From Letharia columbiana (lineage: Eukaryota > Ascomycota > Lecanoromycetes > Lecanorales > Parmeliaceae): a stretch of DNA of 64,000 bases. Each line of letters begins with the position of its first letter. The first letter of the stretch is position 1. Positions 44,911 to 57,427 of the stretch are shown piece after piece. The notes under the pieces are model-generated. The model did not search any database. It was not told where the DNA came from and worked only from the letters and a program-made list of their open reading frames with translations. The stretch lies in contig NW_023501063.1 of assembly GCF_014066305.1 (NCBI RefSeq), positions 62,001 through 126,000 on the forward strand. Direction: 5' to 3'. Made by a program: the position numbers and the translations under genes.

Positions 44911-46730
44911 GGTATGTGAGAGTGATAGTAGCGATGATTGCTCGTCCAACTTACAGAGGTAGGACGGACTTCAAGCTATAACAGGGTTTAGACGATTCAA
45001 GGAACTTCTCGTCGAACATGAATGTACTTGTGTCTGAACGAGAAGAAGAAATATACAAATCCACAAGTTTCGATCTACCCATGTTTGCGCGCATGAAGAC
45101 CTTGGGCTTGGGACGACAATCGGTGAATATCCTGCAAGGCGGCCATGGCGCGACACCCCCACCCGCGTAAAATAACAGCGGTTGAAGTTACAGCTCCATA
45201 GAGCTCCGTTTGCAGAGGAGGAACGAGGTACCGAAGCTTGCCGAGTGTAGCGCTTTACTTCTGCATTTGCGCTTTGGAGATCCAATCCGCACGGCCGACG
45301 CATTGCCAGACAGAATGTCACTCTTGGGTTCGTTATCGATCATATAAACCTTGCGAATGCTGTACTCAAGAATCAAATGTTCCTTGTCTTCCCACTTTTT
45401 CCCTGTTCCCCCAGGTTTGATCTGACAGATTGCGTATTTGCTTTGAAAACCGAATCGCGAGTCCAGCTGGTTTAGGAATCTGCCATGAGCAAGATTGTGC
45501 CCCAAAACCCTCGATCTGCAAAGGTGATAAGACGTAGCCCGAGCATCCTGGGGTTGAGTCTGTCTTTCAAATACTGCAACAGGGCGTGCTCGCGCGACTC
45601 CTGACCATTGATCCCGCTTTTGGGAAGGTAAGGTAGCCCTCTAGCTTGTGCAATCCTCTCGAAAACCCTGTCATAGTCTCCCCAAAAATCCGTCAAGCCC
45701 GGAGCCATGAAATCATAGCATTGACATCGACTTGAATTGATACCGGACCTAGAGCAGACAGTGGAGTTGGGCTTTCGTGATTATTCTTGTCACTGTATAG
45801 GCAGAAGAATCGCTCATCAGACCTAGGTTGGTGAGTGGAGCTTAAACAGCCCTGACCACTGTAGGGCTGATCGAACTTGGTGAAGTGAGTTGTGTAATTC
45901 AAAGAGAACCCGTAACTGATTGAATGCTTTCTCCAATCTTTTGCGGTAAAGACGGTGAAAGTAACCTTAGGCAGGACCAGAAGGGACGTTATTGCCCAAC
46001 TTTCGTCATAGACCGGAGCTCTTCGATAAGCAGATCAACTTGTACAATGACCGACATCGTAAACGCGTCGACCCGCAAAACCCCTTCCAGATCTGGCCCC
46101 AAACACTGCGGGACACGCTTGAAGCGATCCGAGTCTGAGAGATCCTTCTCCATCATTAAACAATTCAATGTGAAAGAGGATCATGTTGGTTATTTGTTAG
46201 TATGCGTTTTAATAAGTCAGAAGTCAAGGTGGCAGCCTTGGCCTTAAGCAATGCTTGCTCACAGTCCCAATCCGCTGGAGTGTTCCCAGAGGTTTCCATC
46301 TCTTCCCATGCATATGGACCCCTTTTGAGCTCGCAAATAGAGGTACGTACTATCTGTAAGTCACAGATAACAGGACTGAGGCATAAGCTGCAAGAAACGC
46401 GGATCAACGGTTTCCAGAGAACTGATGTACCTAAGCATGGAAATTGTGATTCACTCTCACGTTTAGCGCGATATCTCGGGCTTTAGATTAGCGTCGGATT
46501 TAAAACCCAGTGAGTCTTACTCCGTAAACATTTGTACTACTCCCATCCTCGGTTGTTTCCTACCGCCTCGTTCTACATACAGGCGCTTGTAGAGAGAGAC
46601 GAGGCTTAGCGTTGAATGAGGCTCATGGAGATGTCAGGGAAACAACAATACTCACTGCCGCCATCCAGGTGACGAGACGCGTCAGGATTCATCCCGCGTA
46701 AAGTGCTTTCTCCAAAGCTTCCTTGGCGCA
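44911..46730. other. 1.8 kb without a clear gene
   Basis: Several minus-strand open frames lie here (45708-45472, 45505-45188, 45902-45693). One contains RKVYMIDNEPKSDILSGNA, which resembles a HAD-phosphatase motif III but lacks the rest of the domain. Taken together this may be a decayed gene; I cannot assemble a model. Plus strand has nothing convincing before NBS1. Confidence 0.3.
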
Positions 46731-49330
46731 ATGTGGACCTTGGAATGTGATAGCAAGATTCTAGACAGTGAGTCTGAGCAACAGTACTGCTGTGAGAGCC
46801 CAAGCTAACAAGCCTCCGCAAGACAAAAGGATATGGCTACGCCCGGGGAAGAAATATTTGTTCGGGAGAACGCTGGACCTGTCTAGGGGAAGGAACAGTA
46901 TGCAGGCCCATATGCAATTTGGTTGGGCCTGTCACCGACCAGCGCTCACATCTCATAGAAAGCTTCCAGCTTAAGGATGAAAAGTCCGTCTCTCGGCAGC
47001 ACCTTACCTTGACTGTATCCGCCGTCAAGCCAGGCGATGGAGTGAGTCCCACTCATCAGACTACTAGGCTTTCTCTCTGACTGCCGTAGTCGCTTGTACA
47101 TACTCGATCAGAGATCGCACTTAAAGATGAGGCCACGAAGTTTGGTACAGAGGTTGATGGCGTCCGCATCAAGGAAAACGAGCGAGTGTTAAAGGACAGT
47201 GAACACACGTTTCGATTGGGGAAGTCTAACCATGTTTTTCGGTAAGCTTAGTGGTCCTGCTAACGATGGGGAGACTGACAAGCGAGTAGTATCAAATGGC
47301 AACCAGTTGTTTTCACTTTCTCACTGAGCTCAAAAGAGATGAAGACCGGCAAGGATCCATTAGTTAATTACCGAAACAGACTTGAGGACCTCGATATTAA
47401 AGTCGTCATACCCTACATCGTCGGCGTGACCACACATGTTGTCAGTACCAAACGAAATACTGCCAAAGGCCTCCAGGCTCTCATCAATGGCAAATACATT
47501 GTGACGGAAACCTACATTGATGCTCTGGTCTACGCAACAACCCCAGAGAACCTCGATGAGCTGGAGAGTCTTTCCCCGCTCGAGGAGGACTTCGACGCCC
47601 ATTGGCCAAATGCTTCAGAGCATCTGCCGGCGAAAAGCAAAGAACCCAGCGAAAGACCATCCGAAGACTTTGTACCAAATTCGCATCGTGACAATGTTTT
47701 CGAAGGCTATACCTTTGTGTTCTTGGACGCAACTCAGTTCGAGACACTACAAGCCCCGATTACGAACGGTGGCGGGAAAGCTCTGTCGTTCATCCCCAAT
47801 CCCGGAAAGACTACGGCTGAGGAAATTGTGCGCTATGTAAAGGGTGTGGCTGGAGAAAAGGGTCTGGGAGAATTCGAAGATGGAAGCGAGGGTAAGGGTG
47901 TAGTGGTCATCAGGTTCAGGTTGAAGGAGAAGTTCGCAGATTGGGCAGCCCAGATGGATACTACAATATCTCTAGCTCTCGGCCAACGGCTGATCGAACA
48001 AAGCGAGTTCATCGAGGCCATATTGCTGAATGATGCCAGCATCCTGAGAAGGCCATTGGAGGTGGACTATGAGGAGTCGGCGCCGAGGACCAACGGAATG
48101 ATTGCACCAGCAGCATTAGCAGAAGATGTCATGCAAGTGGAAACACTTGCTCAGCCAGAGGTCTCCAAGCCCGCACCAAGGCGAGCTCGTGTTCGAGGAA
48201 ATGTTGTGAGCCGCTTCAAAGGATTTGGCGCTGACGATGACGACGAGTCTTCAATGCCAACATCTTCTCGACCTGCTCCTGTTGACTCACAGATGGAGTA
48301 TGCACCGCTGAGTGGAAGGTCACAACGTTATTCCAATGGTGCGTCTTTGGCGGATTCTCCCATGGAGATTGACTCTCAAAACCAAGAGAATGGCGAGGAT
48401 GAGGCCACAAAATCCCGAAAACGACCAGCGTCAACTCTAGAAGAAGTTGACGAAGATGAGATGATGGACAGTCTTTTGCCAGCTGCTACGGCCATGAAAA
48501 AACGAAGGATTGAAGAGGCTGAATCTTTTCAGCGCGACGGAGTTCCAAGAGAGCAATCGTTCGAGACATCCCAGAAGAAGGCTAAAAAGGAGAACACGCG
48601 GCAACCGCCTAAAGAGGTCAACATCAAAGAGGCACTGCGTGAGCGACGAGAAAGAGAAGAAAAAGAAGAGGCAGCCAGACGCGATGAAGAGAATCCTCGA
48701 GAAACCATAGATGGTATGAGCATTGACGAGATGAAGAAACTTGCAATTGTCGAGCCTATGGACGTCCTTGATCGCTCAAAACGAACACAGCGAAGAGAAC
48801 ATGATAATCCCGCAGACAGCCGGTGGGATGAGCGTTGGAATGGCAGAAAGAACTTCAAGAAATTCCGGCGGCGAGGGGAAGGTACTCAAGCGAGGCGTGG
48901 CCAGAGTGTCATTGTGCCCTTGGAAGAAGTCAAGAGGAAGGACTTTGGGATTGGACAAGGGTACTGGGTGGAGAGCGAGAAGACAAAGAAGAGGCGCAAG
49001 GAGAATGAGCGCACGACGCAATCGCAGTCACAGAGCCAACCATTTGCTACAGCGAAGAGCGAGGCCGTCGAAGGACCCTCCGAGCTTGTTGTTGATGGAG
49101 ATATACCTGTGTCCAGTGACGAGGATGCTCCGAGGATCACATTGCGCCAGGAAAAAACTCAACAAACGGATGAAAGCAGCAACAGATCTCAAGTTGTGAA
49201 TGGGAAGCGACCGGCTGCTAGCCAGGCCAACGGCGTTCCAGCCAAGAAGCAAAAGACGTTTGCCGTGCAGGACTCGGACAGTGACAGCGAAGACGAGCTG
49301 AAGTTCAGGTTCAAGAAGAAGGGGAGATAG
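46731..49330 (+). CDS. NBS1: Nibrin / NBS1 (MRN complex)
   Basis: Scaffold of the Mre11-Rad50-Nbs1 complex in double-strand-break repair and Tel1 activation. Five exons: 46731-46767, 46823-46897, 46959-47041, 47090-47241, 47290-49330; introns 55, 61, 48, 48 nt; 795 residues. FHA domain: starts MWTLECD, LRPGKKYLFGRT, then SFQLKDEKSVSRQHLTL (assembled across intron 2). First BRCT-like: LNGKYIVTETYID-type block at ING KYIVTETYIDAL; second around NVFEGYTFVFLDATQFETL. Long disordered middle with a charged helix. Near the C-terminus WNGRKNFKKFRR matches the NFKKF Mre11-binding motif, and the last residues DSDSEDELKFRFKKKGR carry the acidic patch plus FxF motif used for Tel1/ATM. All functional elements are present. 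Confidence 0.92.
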
Positions 49331-49515
49331 ATGGCAGGCCGTTGAGCTAATTTTGGCACATATTTGCGTCAGCTTGCGCTGTTCACATGGCTTGTACATT
49401 CTCAAGGTATCGCTCTCGTCCAACCAAGTTGCTGTATTATATCACGTGCATATACAAGCAAAGCAATATACAAGATTTCTCAACTCCGAGCTCTTTCCTT
49501 GCCATCTTCGCCCTT

Positions 49516-49988
49516 TTAGTCTTCCATCGCCATCTCTTCCATTGCTTCTACCGCTCTCTCCAATTCTCTTACTCTTGACCCAATTCTATTCTTTATCTGT
49601 TCTCCATCAGCCGAGTTGATGGCCTTCTCGTAAGCCTCTTTGAATTTTGCCAATTCCTCTTGGGCGGCTGCCCTGTCGTCGGCTGCGTAAACGGTCTTCT
49701 TTTCGGTTTCTTCGGAGGCTATCTCGAATTCGTCTTTTGCTGTTGCATAGCTGTGGCTGTTGTCAGTAGTCAAACAGGACAAATGGCTAGGACAGAGACC
49801 GACAGTTCTTGTAATTCTTCCACTTGCTCGTCTGCGGAGGTTTTGGCAGCGAAAGTGCGGCGAAGATGTGGTTGGGTGATGGAGGGGAGCACTCGAGGTT
49901 GGCGACAGAGGTGGATGGGCGTGGCGTTGGAACGTGTAGGTGCAGAGATGAGTGTCCGCGAACAGCGAGCCAGGATTCGGGTGATCAT
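49516..49988 (-). CDS. Small mitochondrial coiled-coil protein
   Basis: Exons 49988-49804 and 49750-49516, 53-nt intron with an atypical donor GTCGGT; 139 residues. N-terminus MITRILARCSRTLISAPTRS is a mitochondrial presequence with a cleavage-like LRRTFAA at about residue 44. The mature part is helical and highly charged: VEELQELYATAKDEFEIASE, YAADDRAAAQEELAKFKEAY, IKNRIGSRVRELERAVEAME. Resembles a conserved short ascomycete protein of unknown function. ATG 50030 is an in-frame alternative start. Confidence 0.6.
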
Positions 49989-50189
49989 AATAGTGGAAAT
50001 ATAGATAGAGATGAAGCTCATTGCACCCATGAATATGGAGTCGCGAAATAATTCACACCAGCTACCCGGAGATCCAGACTTCGGTGGCGGCTCGCGGGTT
50101 CCTTTTAAACCTCAGCCAACGCTAGTGTATAATACCGGAGAGTCATTAGGCCGGTACAGCCACATTCCCCTGATTAGTAAAAGATTTCC

Positions 50190-51275
50190 ATAGAAAGTAG
50201 GGGGCGAATCCTACCTTTCTACTGTATTCTCTTTATACCTCGCTATCGCCTTCTTATACCTTCTAGACTTCGCTTTATTAAATCTTCACATAACCTTCTC
50301 TTATATAATCTTAATATTATTCTTTCTTCGTATTCGTTAGCCCTCTTTAATATAGAGGCTTTAAGAATATTTAAAAGAAGTTAGATTAATATAATAGTAA
50401 CTTAAAAAATATTAATCGAGATTATAGCTCGAAGGCGGAGTTTTTAGATAACGACTTTTTATTACTAATATAGAAAGAAGATAATAATAATAATAATAGC
50501 GAATAGAGTAAAGCTACGTATTTTAACGCGTCTAGTTTATTATTATCGAAATTTATTACTCTTTTCTTCCTTTTTTTAAAATATCGAGATCTTTTTAGAC
50601 GCGTTAATAGATTAAAAAAGAGTCTTATAAGAGAATTAAGCGAAGAAAGATATCTTAATATTATAGATTATTATATTTAAAAAAACTATCGACTAATTCG
50701 TTAATAGAGAGTTAAATTAATTTTAGAGAATCTTATTAATATCGATTATAACGTATCTTAAATTATAGATATCTATTAATTCTATAAAGATTTTAATAAA
50801 TAGCGAGAATAAGAGTTAGATAGCTAGCTAAATTTTTAATAAAACCTCTATAAAGCGATAATAAGATAGATTTCGTTTTGAAATATTAGAAATATTAGAA
50901 TAATAGCGACGATTTTTTTATTAGATTTCGTCTTAATAGTCTTAAGATATCGTAATAATAATAACGTTTTTCTACTTAAATTCCGTCTAGTCTTATTAAG
51001 TTATTCTTCGCCTTATAGAAAGTAATAGCGAGGTCTCTTATTATAACGTAAACTTCGCTATATCTCTTATATAAATCTTATCTTAATTAATAGTAATATT
51101 AGCGAGTATAGTTAAGAGGTTTTTAGCGATAGCGATAGCGATAGTAAGATATTAATATCGTCGTATTTTATTTTAGTGTGATTATTATATAAATCTAGCT
51201 TAGCCACCTTATAAGTACGCTAATGGTATTTTTCTTAGCATTGACTGAGGTATAAAAGCTACCGGCTCGCGTGCT
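50190..51275. mobile_element. AT-rich RIP island (transposon relic)
   Basis: About 1.1 kb of very AT-rich, TpA-dense sequence with sharp borders against normal-GC genes, without open frames, and with AAT/AATAATA runs near 50479-50500. Composition matches the left-edge LINE block, so it is most likely a RIP-mutated repeat. I could not recognise any protein motif, terminal repeat or target duplication. Confidence 0.65.
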
Positions 51276-51343
51276 GTGATTCGAATATCTTTTCAATATG
51301 AATTCATTAAATCTTATAGAGATTGAGACGAGGTAGTTTTGAT

Positions 51344-52287
51344 ATGGTGCTATTTGGACTCGGGATACTGCTTGTCTCTGTTTCGGTGATCATATACAGG
51401 TATCAGTCAACCCGGCGCTCGGCATGGACTGGAAAACAAGACCCAGGGAAGAGCGGCGCAGGATCGCCAATCGCAGAACTAGAAGACGACGACGATGGAG
51501 CCGAAACGAGACCCGAAATCCCTACATTCACGCTCGATGAGGAAGGAAGTAATAAAGATGCTGCGCCTGGCGACACTCAGAAGGGCGTTCAAGCCACGAA
51601 GTCGAAGCCATCATCTCATCTGGGCACGTCTCCTCCACCACCACCAAGCTCCATAATGCCACCGCCCCCTCGACCGAGCCCAAACGCCAAGCGAAAACCG
51701 GAACCTTCCCTCATGCCACCTCCGCCAATGCCCGCACCCACCCTCCGAGCTCCCCCTACGCTCTCAACAACCCTCCGACCACCCCCTTCGACAGCTTCTA
51801 CCCTCCGCGCTCCACCCTCCCGTTCTCTCGCACCACCAACCTCTTCCCTGTCGACCTCCACCCTCTCCCCCTCCGCGCGTCCCTCCAAGAAAGTCCTCCT
51901 CGACCCCGGCCACTCCCCCCTCGACTGGGCGCACCTGACCGCCAATCCTCCCACCCCTACGTTCCTCCGCGGCGCCGACGTACCGCCGCAGCTCATACGG
52001 GTACCGCCTTCGGCGCTGGAATGGCATCATGGGCGCAAAGGGAGGGATGCGTGGGGGTGTGGCAGGGCAAGGTATATAATCTGACGCCGTATATGAAATT
52101 TCATCCGGGAGGGGTGGGGGAGTTGATGAGGGGGGCGGGGAAGGTGGCGGAGGGGGAGAAGCTTTTTAATGAGAAGCATCCGTGGGTTAGTTGGGAGAAT
52201 ATGTTGGGGGAGTGTTTGGTGGGGATATTGGTGTCTGAGAATGAGGTGGGAAAGGGGCAGGGGAATGAGTTGGAGGAGATGGATTAG
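51344..52287 (+). CDS. Membrane-anchored cytochrome-b5-like protein (frame break)
   Basis: N-terminal anchor MVLFGLGILLVSVSVIIYRY, then an acidic and long proline-rich linker (PPPPPSSIMPPPPRPSP and repeated LRAPP/LRPPP), then PSKKVLLDPGHSPLDWAHL, which begins the Irc21-type haem/steroid-binding region. The cytochrome b5 core GKVYNLTPYMKFHPGGVGEL and LFNEKHPWVSWENMLGECLV carries haem-ligand histidines (H in FHPGG and in KHPWV). The first frame runs to 52084, but the core is in the next frame; the switch falls at the G5 run 52053-52057 (DAW-G|VWQG), where one more G would restore one frame of about 314 residues. So one gene with a one-base break, likely sequence error. Stop at 52287. Confidence 0.7.
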
Positions 52288-52980
52288 GAGTGGACCGTGA
52301 ATGGTGCATGCAATGGCGTTCCGTTTATAGCATAGATGTGTGCTTTTTCGAGATACCCATGACTTTTACAATGAACGACCTTCAGTCCAACACGGGTCCA
52401 AAATGTAAACTCTCTCAAGCGCCTTTCTTCGCCCCCCCCACCCTTCCTCCGAGAAAAAAGTTATTCCGTTGCTCGCAGGTTCGCTACTCGAATCACTCCT
52501 GCCACGGGACTGGCGATGTGATCATTCGATTCAATGCCAATACATTGGCGAAAAGAACCATGCCAGCCTTCCGCAGACCAATTGGAGCGGCGCATATCTC
52601 CAAAACATTGACAAGCTCAGCATCAAAGAATGGATCTCTCGGCCGTCGAATGCTCTGCTCAAGCTGTTGTCGCACAAGAATATCGAATCTTCCTAGCTTG
52701 CTACCTTTTGTCTGTTAAACAACAGATAGTCTGCCAATCTCTAGCATCCCTGCCTGGTGGTGCCTCAAGCGAATCGTACCCTTCTCTCTTCACCCTTTCT
52801 TACACTCAGCCCTTCTCTTCCCCCCCACTGGTTCAAGCTGTGCATTGCCAGTGGCGGGTCGAGCCAGCTCCAAGCTCGGCGAAGAGTACAGCCGTCAATG
52901 CTCAATTTCCCCAAAGCTCATAGGCAACACTGGGGAGGATTCGAGCCACCAGGTCAGCGGCAACAGCCTCCTAGGGCTAC
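52288..52980. other. Intergenic, convergent
   Basis: This 690-bp stretch lies between the cytochrome-b5-like gene and the NLR gene 3' end. Short frames only; nothing recognised. Confidence 0.4.
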
Positions 52981-55900
52981 CTACCTGTACCAAAACTCCA
53001 CCTCTCTGTCGAAGTCGTCGGTACTGAGGGAAGTGATTCCTTCAGGCACAGCGCGGCCCCTCGCTTCGCGAACACCAATCCATGTCTGTCTCGCGGCTGC
53101 CTTGATAGCGTTGCCCATGATCTTACTTCCCTGGGCTTCAAAGACAACAGATTGCCAACCCAGCGTTCGGGCGAGATGAGCTTGCGCGGAGAGACTCTGC
53201 TGCGACTGGAAATGGTCGAGGCTTTGCTGAAGGAGAGCACTGGTAGTGCACATTTTTTAGTAGGGATGAAGCTGACGGAGCGAAGGCTGGGTTGTCTTAC
53301 TGGGCTCCTTTGTAGTCTTTCGTCCTCATTTGGTGCTCAGCGAGCTTGAGGTCGAGGACTCCTTTCCAGTTGGCGCTTTCGGACAACTTTCCTTCCTCCG
53401 GCAGTTTCTTCAAATTTTCGCTGGCCTTTTCGTAACAATTGAGGCTTTCGTCTGGTTCTTCGAGAGCGTTATAGATGCCGCCCATCACAAAATGGAGTCG
53501 AACTAATCTGTTGGCGGCCCACCGTTTAGCTCTCATCCTGCAAATCGGTTGTTGTTTACTCACTCGAGCGAAGAGTTGCAATCCACGTTGGAAGGTTTGC
53601 TTTGCATTGCCAATGAAGCTTCCGCGATCCCAAGTGCCATGGCCGGTAAATTCTGCATCAGATAGACTAGAGCAATGTTTGCAGAGGTTACTGCATGGAT
53701 TTTCCATGACCTTGGGGTCAACAGCTGGAAAGCACTGACGAGCTCTCTTGCCTTTATGAAGAAGGCTAGTGCTTCGAAATTCTTGCCGGCCTCAACATGG
53801 TGGACTCCTTGGTCAATCCCACGGCTTGCTTCATAAAATCGTGTGTCAGTAGTTTCTGCTTGTAATTGGACAGCTTCAGCATCATGTAGACGCGAGTCCG
53901 GGTTGCCATCATGAGGTACGTCTGATTCATTGGTTTGAGTCGCCGCTCCAATGGCGTTTGCTGCTTTCTCAAGCTGCGCAGCGAATGATAACCACATTTC
54001 TTTCGAGACTGTTTCTGAGACGCTCCAGCGTCGACTAAAAGTGTTTGGTGTAAAGAGACGGCCTGAACACGATCTCGCGACCATCGGCCGTGACCAGTCC
54101 AAGAAGATCAAGAACGATTGCTCGAGGATAGAACTATTGAAGCAAGCGTCAACCGTCTCATCACTCGTACTGACTGGAGCAATAGTGAGAATGGCTGAGC
54201 GATAGATGTCTGATACTCTCGACATCGCATTCAGCAAGTCCTCTTGGTCACCTTGGACAACACACAGCGAATGGATCCAGATGTACCGCACACCCAGGCG
54301 CCTAGTAAGTTCAATCGCATCAAATACGGATCTTCGTATTTCGGAAGGTTCGATACTTTGCCGAAGTCTGCTCATATTTGAAATCGTCAACTGCGTCTCC
54401 GAAGAGCCCCGAGAGCCCCAACAATAGCTGAGAGCTACATAACAACCAGTCTGGCCAGCAGTGTCAACAAGGCGTGGAGATTGCGTATTATCTAGACCAA
54501 CGTCGATGAGTCTTGCCGGTAATTTCGTAGTAGAAGTTTCCATTTGAAGTAACCTCGGATCGGGCCTCTGTGATCTAGCAATCAACCCATGAGCAAGCCG
54601 TATCAGTACCTGATCTTCCTCGGCATTGCCCCGGTGCGCATTGTACCTGTACGAGAATAAGCCGCTCGGCTCTTCTGGGATCAATCGGGACTTACCAAGT
54701 TGAGAGGACAAGTACCTTGAGATACGAATCATTTGAGAGTTCCTGGCTCAGCTTGCCCTTTTCCCGCTTCTGATCATACTCCACAAAGATGCTAGAGAGT
54801 TTGTGGACATGACGATGAAGAGTATCAAATTCTGGCCAATTCCCAAGCACGATGTTCTTCATCTTCCTCCTAGATGGCCATCTTGCCTCAAGAAGCCGGC
54901 TCGCACAATGAAACCCTCCCCTAAAATTGCCCGGATCAAGCTTGGCTCGGAATGATGTGGCGGTCACGCGGTGTATATCAAGTCCACTGGGATCCGCCTC
55001 GGCAGCTAATAGAGCATGCGCAATTAGCTCATTCTTGGCATCGAAGTAGTCATGATCATTCATTGGGAACGCGTTCAATGGGACGTCTTGGAAGCGTTGA
55101 GCGCCGAGCAGGATTGCGTCGTCAACACAGTATGAATCGAGAAAAGTGATGACGTTTGCGAGAGCATATGAAGCCGATGACAGGTTGGCACATATGAGAG
55201 GGCTAGAAGGCTGAGAAGCGAGCACGCGACTCGAGTGTTGTTCCAGTATAGCCATGATCTGGTTGTCTTTGGATGAGCTCCGGCGATTGAGAATAGTACC
55301 CACCCCGCGTAGGGTTAGCGGCAGACAGCGACAATCCTCTGCAATTCTCGCCAACATTGCAAGGTCTGCTGCAGGGTTTGCTGCATCAACTGCACGAGGT
55401 GCCAGCGAACGAATAAATTTCGTGGCATCCTCGACAGTAAAGGGACCAACCTCAAAAGCGTGCAAGCACTCATGTGCCTCAATGTCTAGTCCTTCTCGAA
55501 ACGGTTGCCTGCTCGTCACTATGATAGAGCCACGATGGCGATTCGGCATGAAGCGTGATAGAAGCTGAAGCTCATCCGCGTCATCGAAGACAAGGAGCCA
55601 CCTTGAGCTTGTGGTAGATAGCCAGGCTACTAGCTTTTTCCTGCTATTCTCATGATAATGATCTCTGCGATCTTGGACCAGACCAAGACTTACTGCAGCT
55701 TCGTGAAATGACTGAGCAAGATGAAGGTTACTGTTGGCACGAAGCCAAAAAACATGATCGAATCTAGCTTGAATTCGATATGTCAATTCCAACGCAATGG
55801 CACTTTTCCCAACTCCGGGAGCGCCATGTAAGACGATGACGGCACCGGAGTCTGAGCTTGCTATACAGCCACTGGGCAGCACAGGTATAGGCAAAAAAAT

Positions 55901-57427
55901 AACTTCCAATGGGATCAAAAGTTCTTGGCGGCCAAAAAATCTTGCATCTCTACTCGGAACTCGCATGGAGAAGATCCGAGATCGGCGTTCCACGCGTGGC
56001 GATTCCAGAACCGATAAAACCTCTGGAGAGTTCTGCTGCGTTACGTTTGTGACCGAACCTTCATGTCTAGCTTGTTCAATCTTGATCGCCTCCTGGGATT
56101 TGATTCCAGTATCATAGTATGGTATATTCTTAGGCTTATTGCTGGCTTTTGCAGCGAGAAGATCAGGTGGCTTTCTTCTCGGGTCAGGATGCTGAACGCC
56201 ATGACCCGTGAAACTAGCCTCGTTTGTAATGCCGCTGGCTGATATATTATCGGAGCCACTGGCCGATTCTACCATCGGAACTGGAGTTGCGTCTGTTGAG
56301 GGTATTGGATGCATGGTCAGGAGAGTTGCTTGAGGTGAGGCTGGCCCACTGCTAGTCATGTCCGTTGCAGTTTCATCCGTGGGCAGGCAAGTGCTTGGCC
56401 CGGCACGGACCTGAGCCTCAATCACTGGTAGTTGTGCAGGAGTACCAGAAATTGAAAGCTGGGCGCCAAAACTAGGTATTGAAAGGAGCCGGTTGTAGAT
56501 TGTACTTCTCGGGTAGAAAGCACAGTTCTTCTTGTCTCCTTCTCCGGGTGGAATTGTAATCTCTTCGTCTGTAGTCGTCCACATCCTGACACTCATGGTT
56601 GCGGAACATATGCACCGAGGGTCTTCAGCGCGGAATTTCAAAACATGCTTCCTTTTGGACTCGGCTGCGCATGAGACTTGAAATAGGGTAGAATGAAGAG
56701 TAAATTCTTCGAAGCGGGCGGCAATATGCTGGAGGCATCTGGCATCCTGAGGGCAGTTGAGATGTTTTGGCAGTGTCTTGCAAGGCAAACACTTTGAGAT
56801 CAAGGGGATCCATTCATTTTGATTATCGAGATTAAGATCTGGATCTCCAAGCATAACGAGAGTCTCGATGGTGTTGAGCAAAGCTTCCATATGTTGATGG
56901 TGTGAGCTTCGATATGCTTCGAGAAGAGCCTTGAGTCATCAGCAAAGTTGAGCAATTCGGCATAGTCAGGCACACCTTCTTGAGCACGAAACTACCCAAC
57001 TTATGGCCTATTAGTATCAGGGTGTCATCATCTGACTAGGCGTGCCGTCAGTGCAAGCAAAATTAGAAAAGCAGAATTTCATCTTCACCAGGCCATCATC
57101 CTGTTGCATAGCCGTAAGTGCCTGTAACAAACGTTCTCCAGCTTCACAATACGCAAACCACGAAGCAAGGCTGTCAATCCGTATGTCATGGTGGAAAATC
57201 CAGACTACCGTGCATTTGTTCTCCGAAGCAATAATATCATCCAGCCACTTTGGGAAGTGGGGGCAGGTCTGGTCTGCTAGCGTTTCTCCATTATTTCCTG
57301 GTACAATAACAATGCTGCGGTATCCATGTTATCAGCAAGAAAAGACTGAGACTCTAGTGAAAATTGCTTACTTCGTTCTTTCAGAGGTATCTGCTCTCTT
57401 CTCGCGTATCTTTTGTAGCCGCGCCAT
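52981..57427 (-). CDS. NLR-type protein: degenerate esterase, NB-ARC, HET, TPR
   Basis: Seven exons in my model: 57427-57372, 57314-57089, 57035-56976, 56929-54696, 54646-53564, 53537-53301, 53239-52981; 1384 residues. Residues ~20-130 look like the alpha/beta-hydrolase module of fungal NLRs, but the elbow reads DTLILIGHKLGSFVLKK, so G-H-S-L-G has lost its serine. NB-ARC: Walker A VLHGAPGVGKSAIALEL, Walker B RWLLVFDDADE, RGSIIVTSRQ, and LPLTLRGVG. Then, after a 49-nt intron, a HET domain: LIDVGLD, YVALSYCWGSRGSS, VFDAIELTRRLGVRYIWI, LCVVQGDQEDL, DIYRSAILTIAPVS. The C-terminus has TPR-like helices (FEALAFFIKARELV, NALEEPDESLNCYEKASEN). Expected role: non-self recognition/cell death. Odd points: a 26-nt intron (53563-53538) is needed to join exons 5 and 6; an additional 5' exon before 57427 is possible (CTCTACAG acceptor). 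Confidence 0.7.

Noticed and set aside
45188..45505. HAD-phosphatase-like motif RKVYMIDNEPKSDILSGNA
   Set aside because: Only motif III is suggested and it lacks a conserved glycine; motifs I and II are not found nearby, so I did not call a gene.
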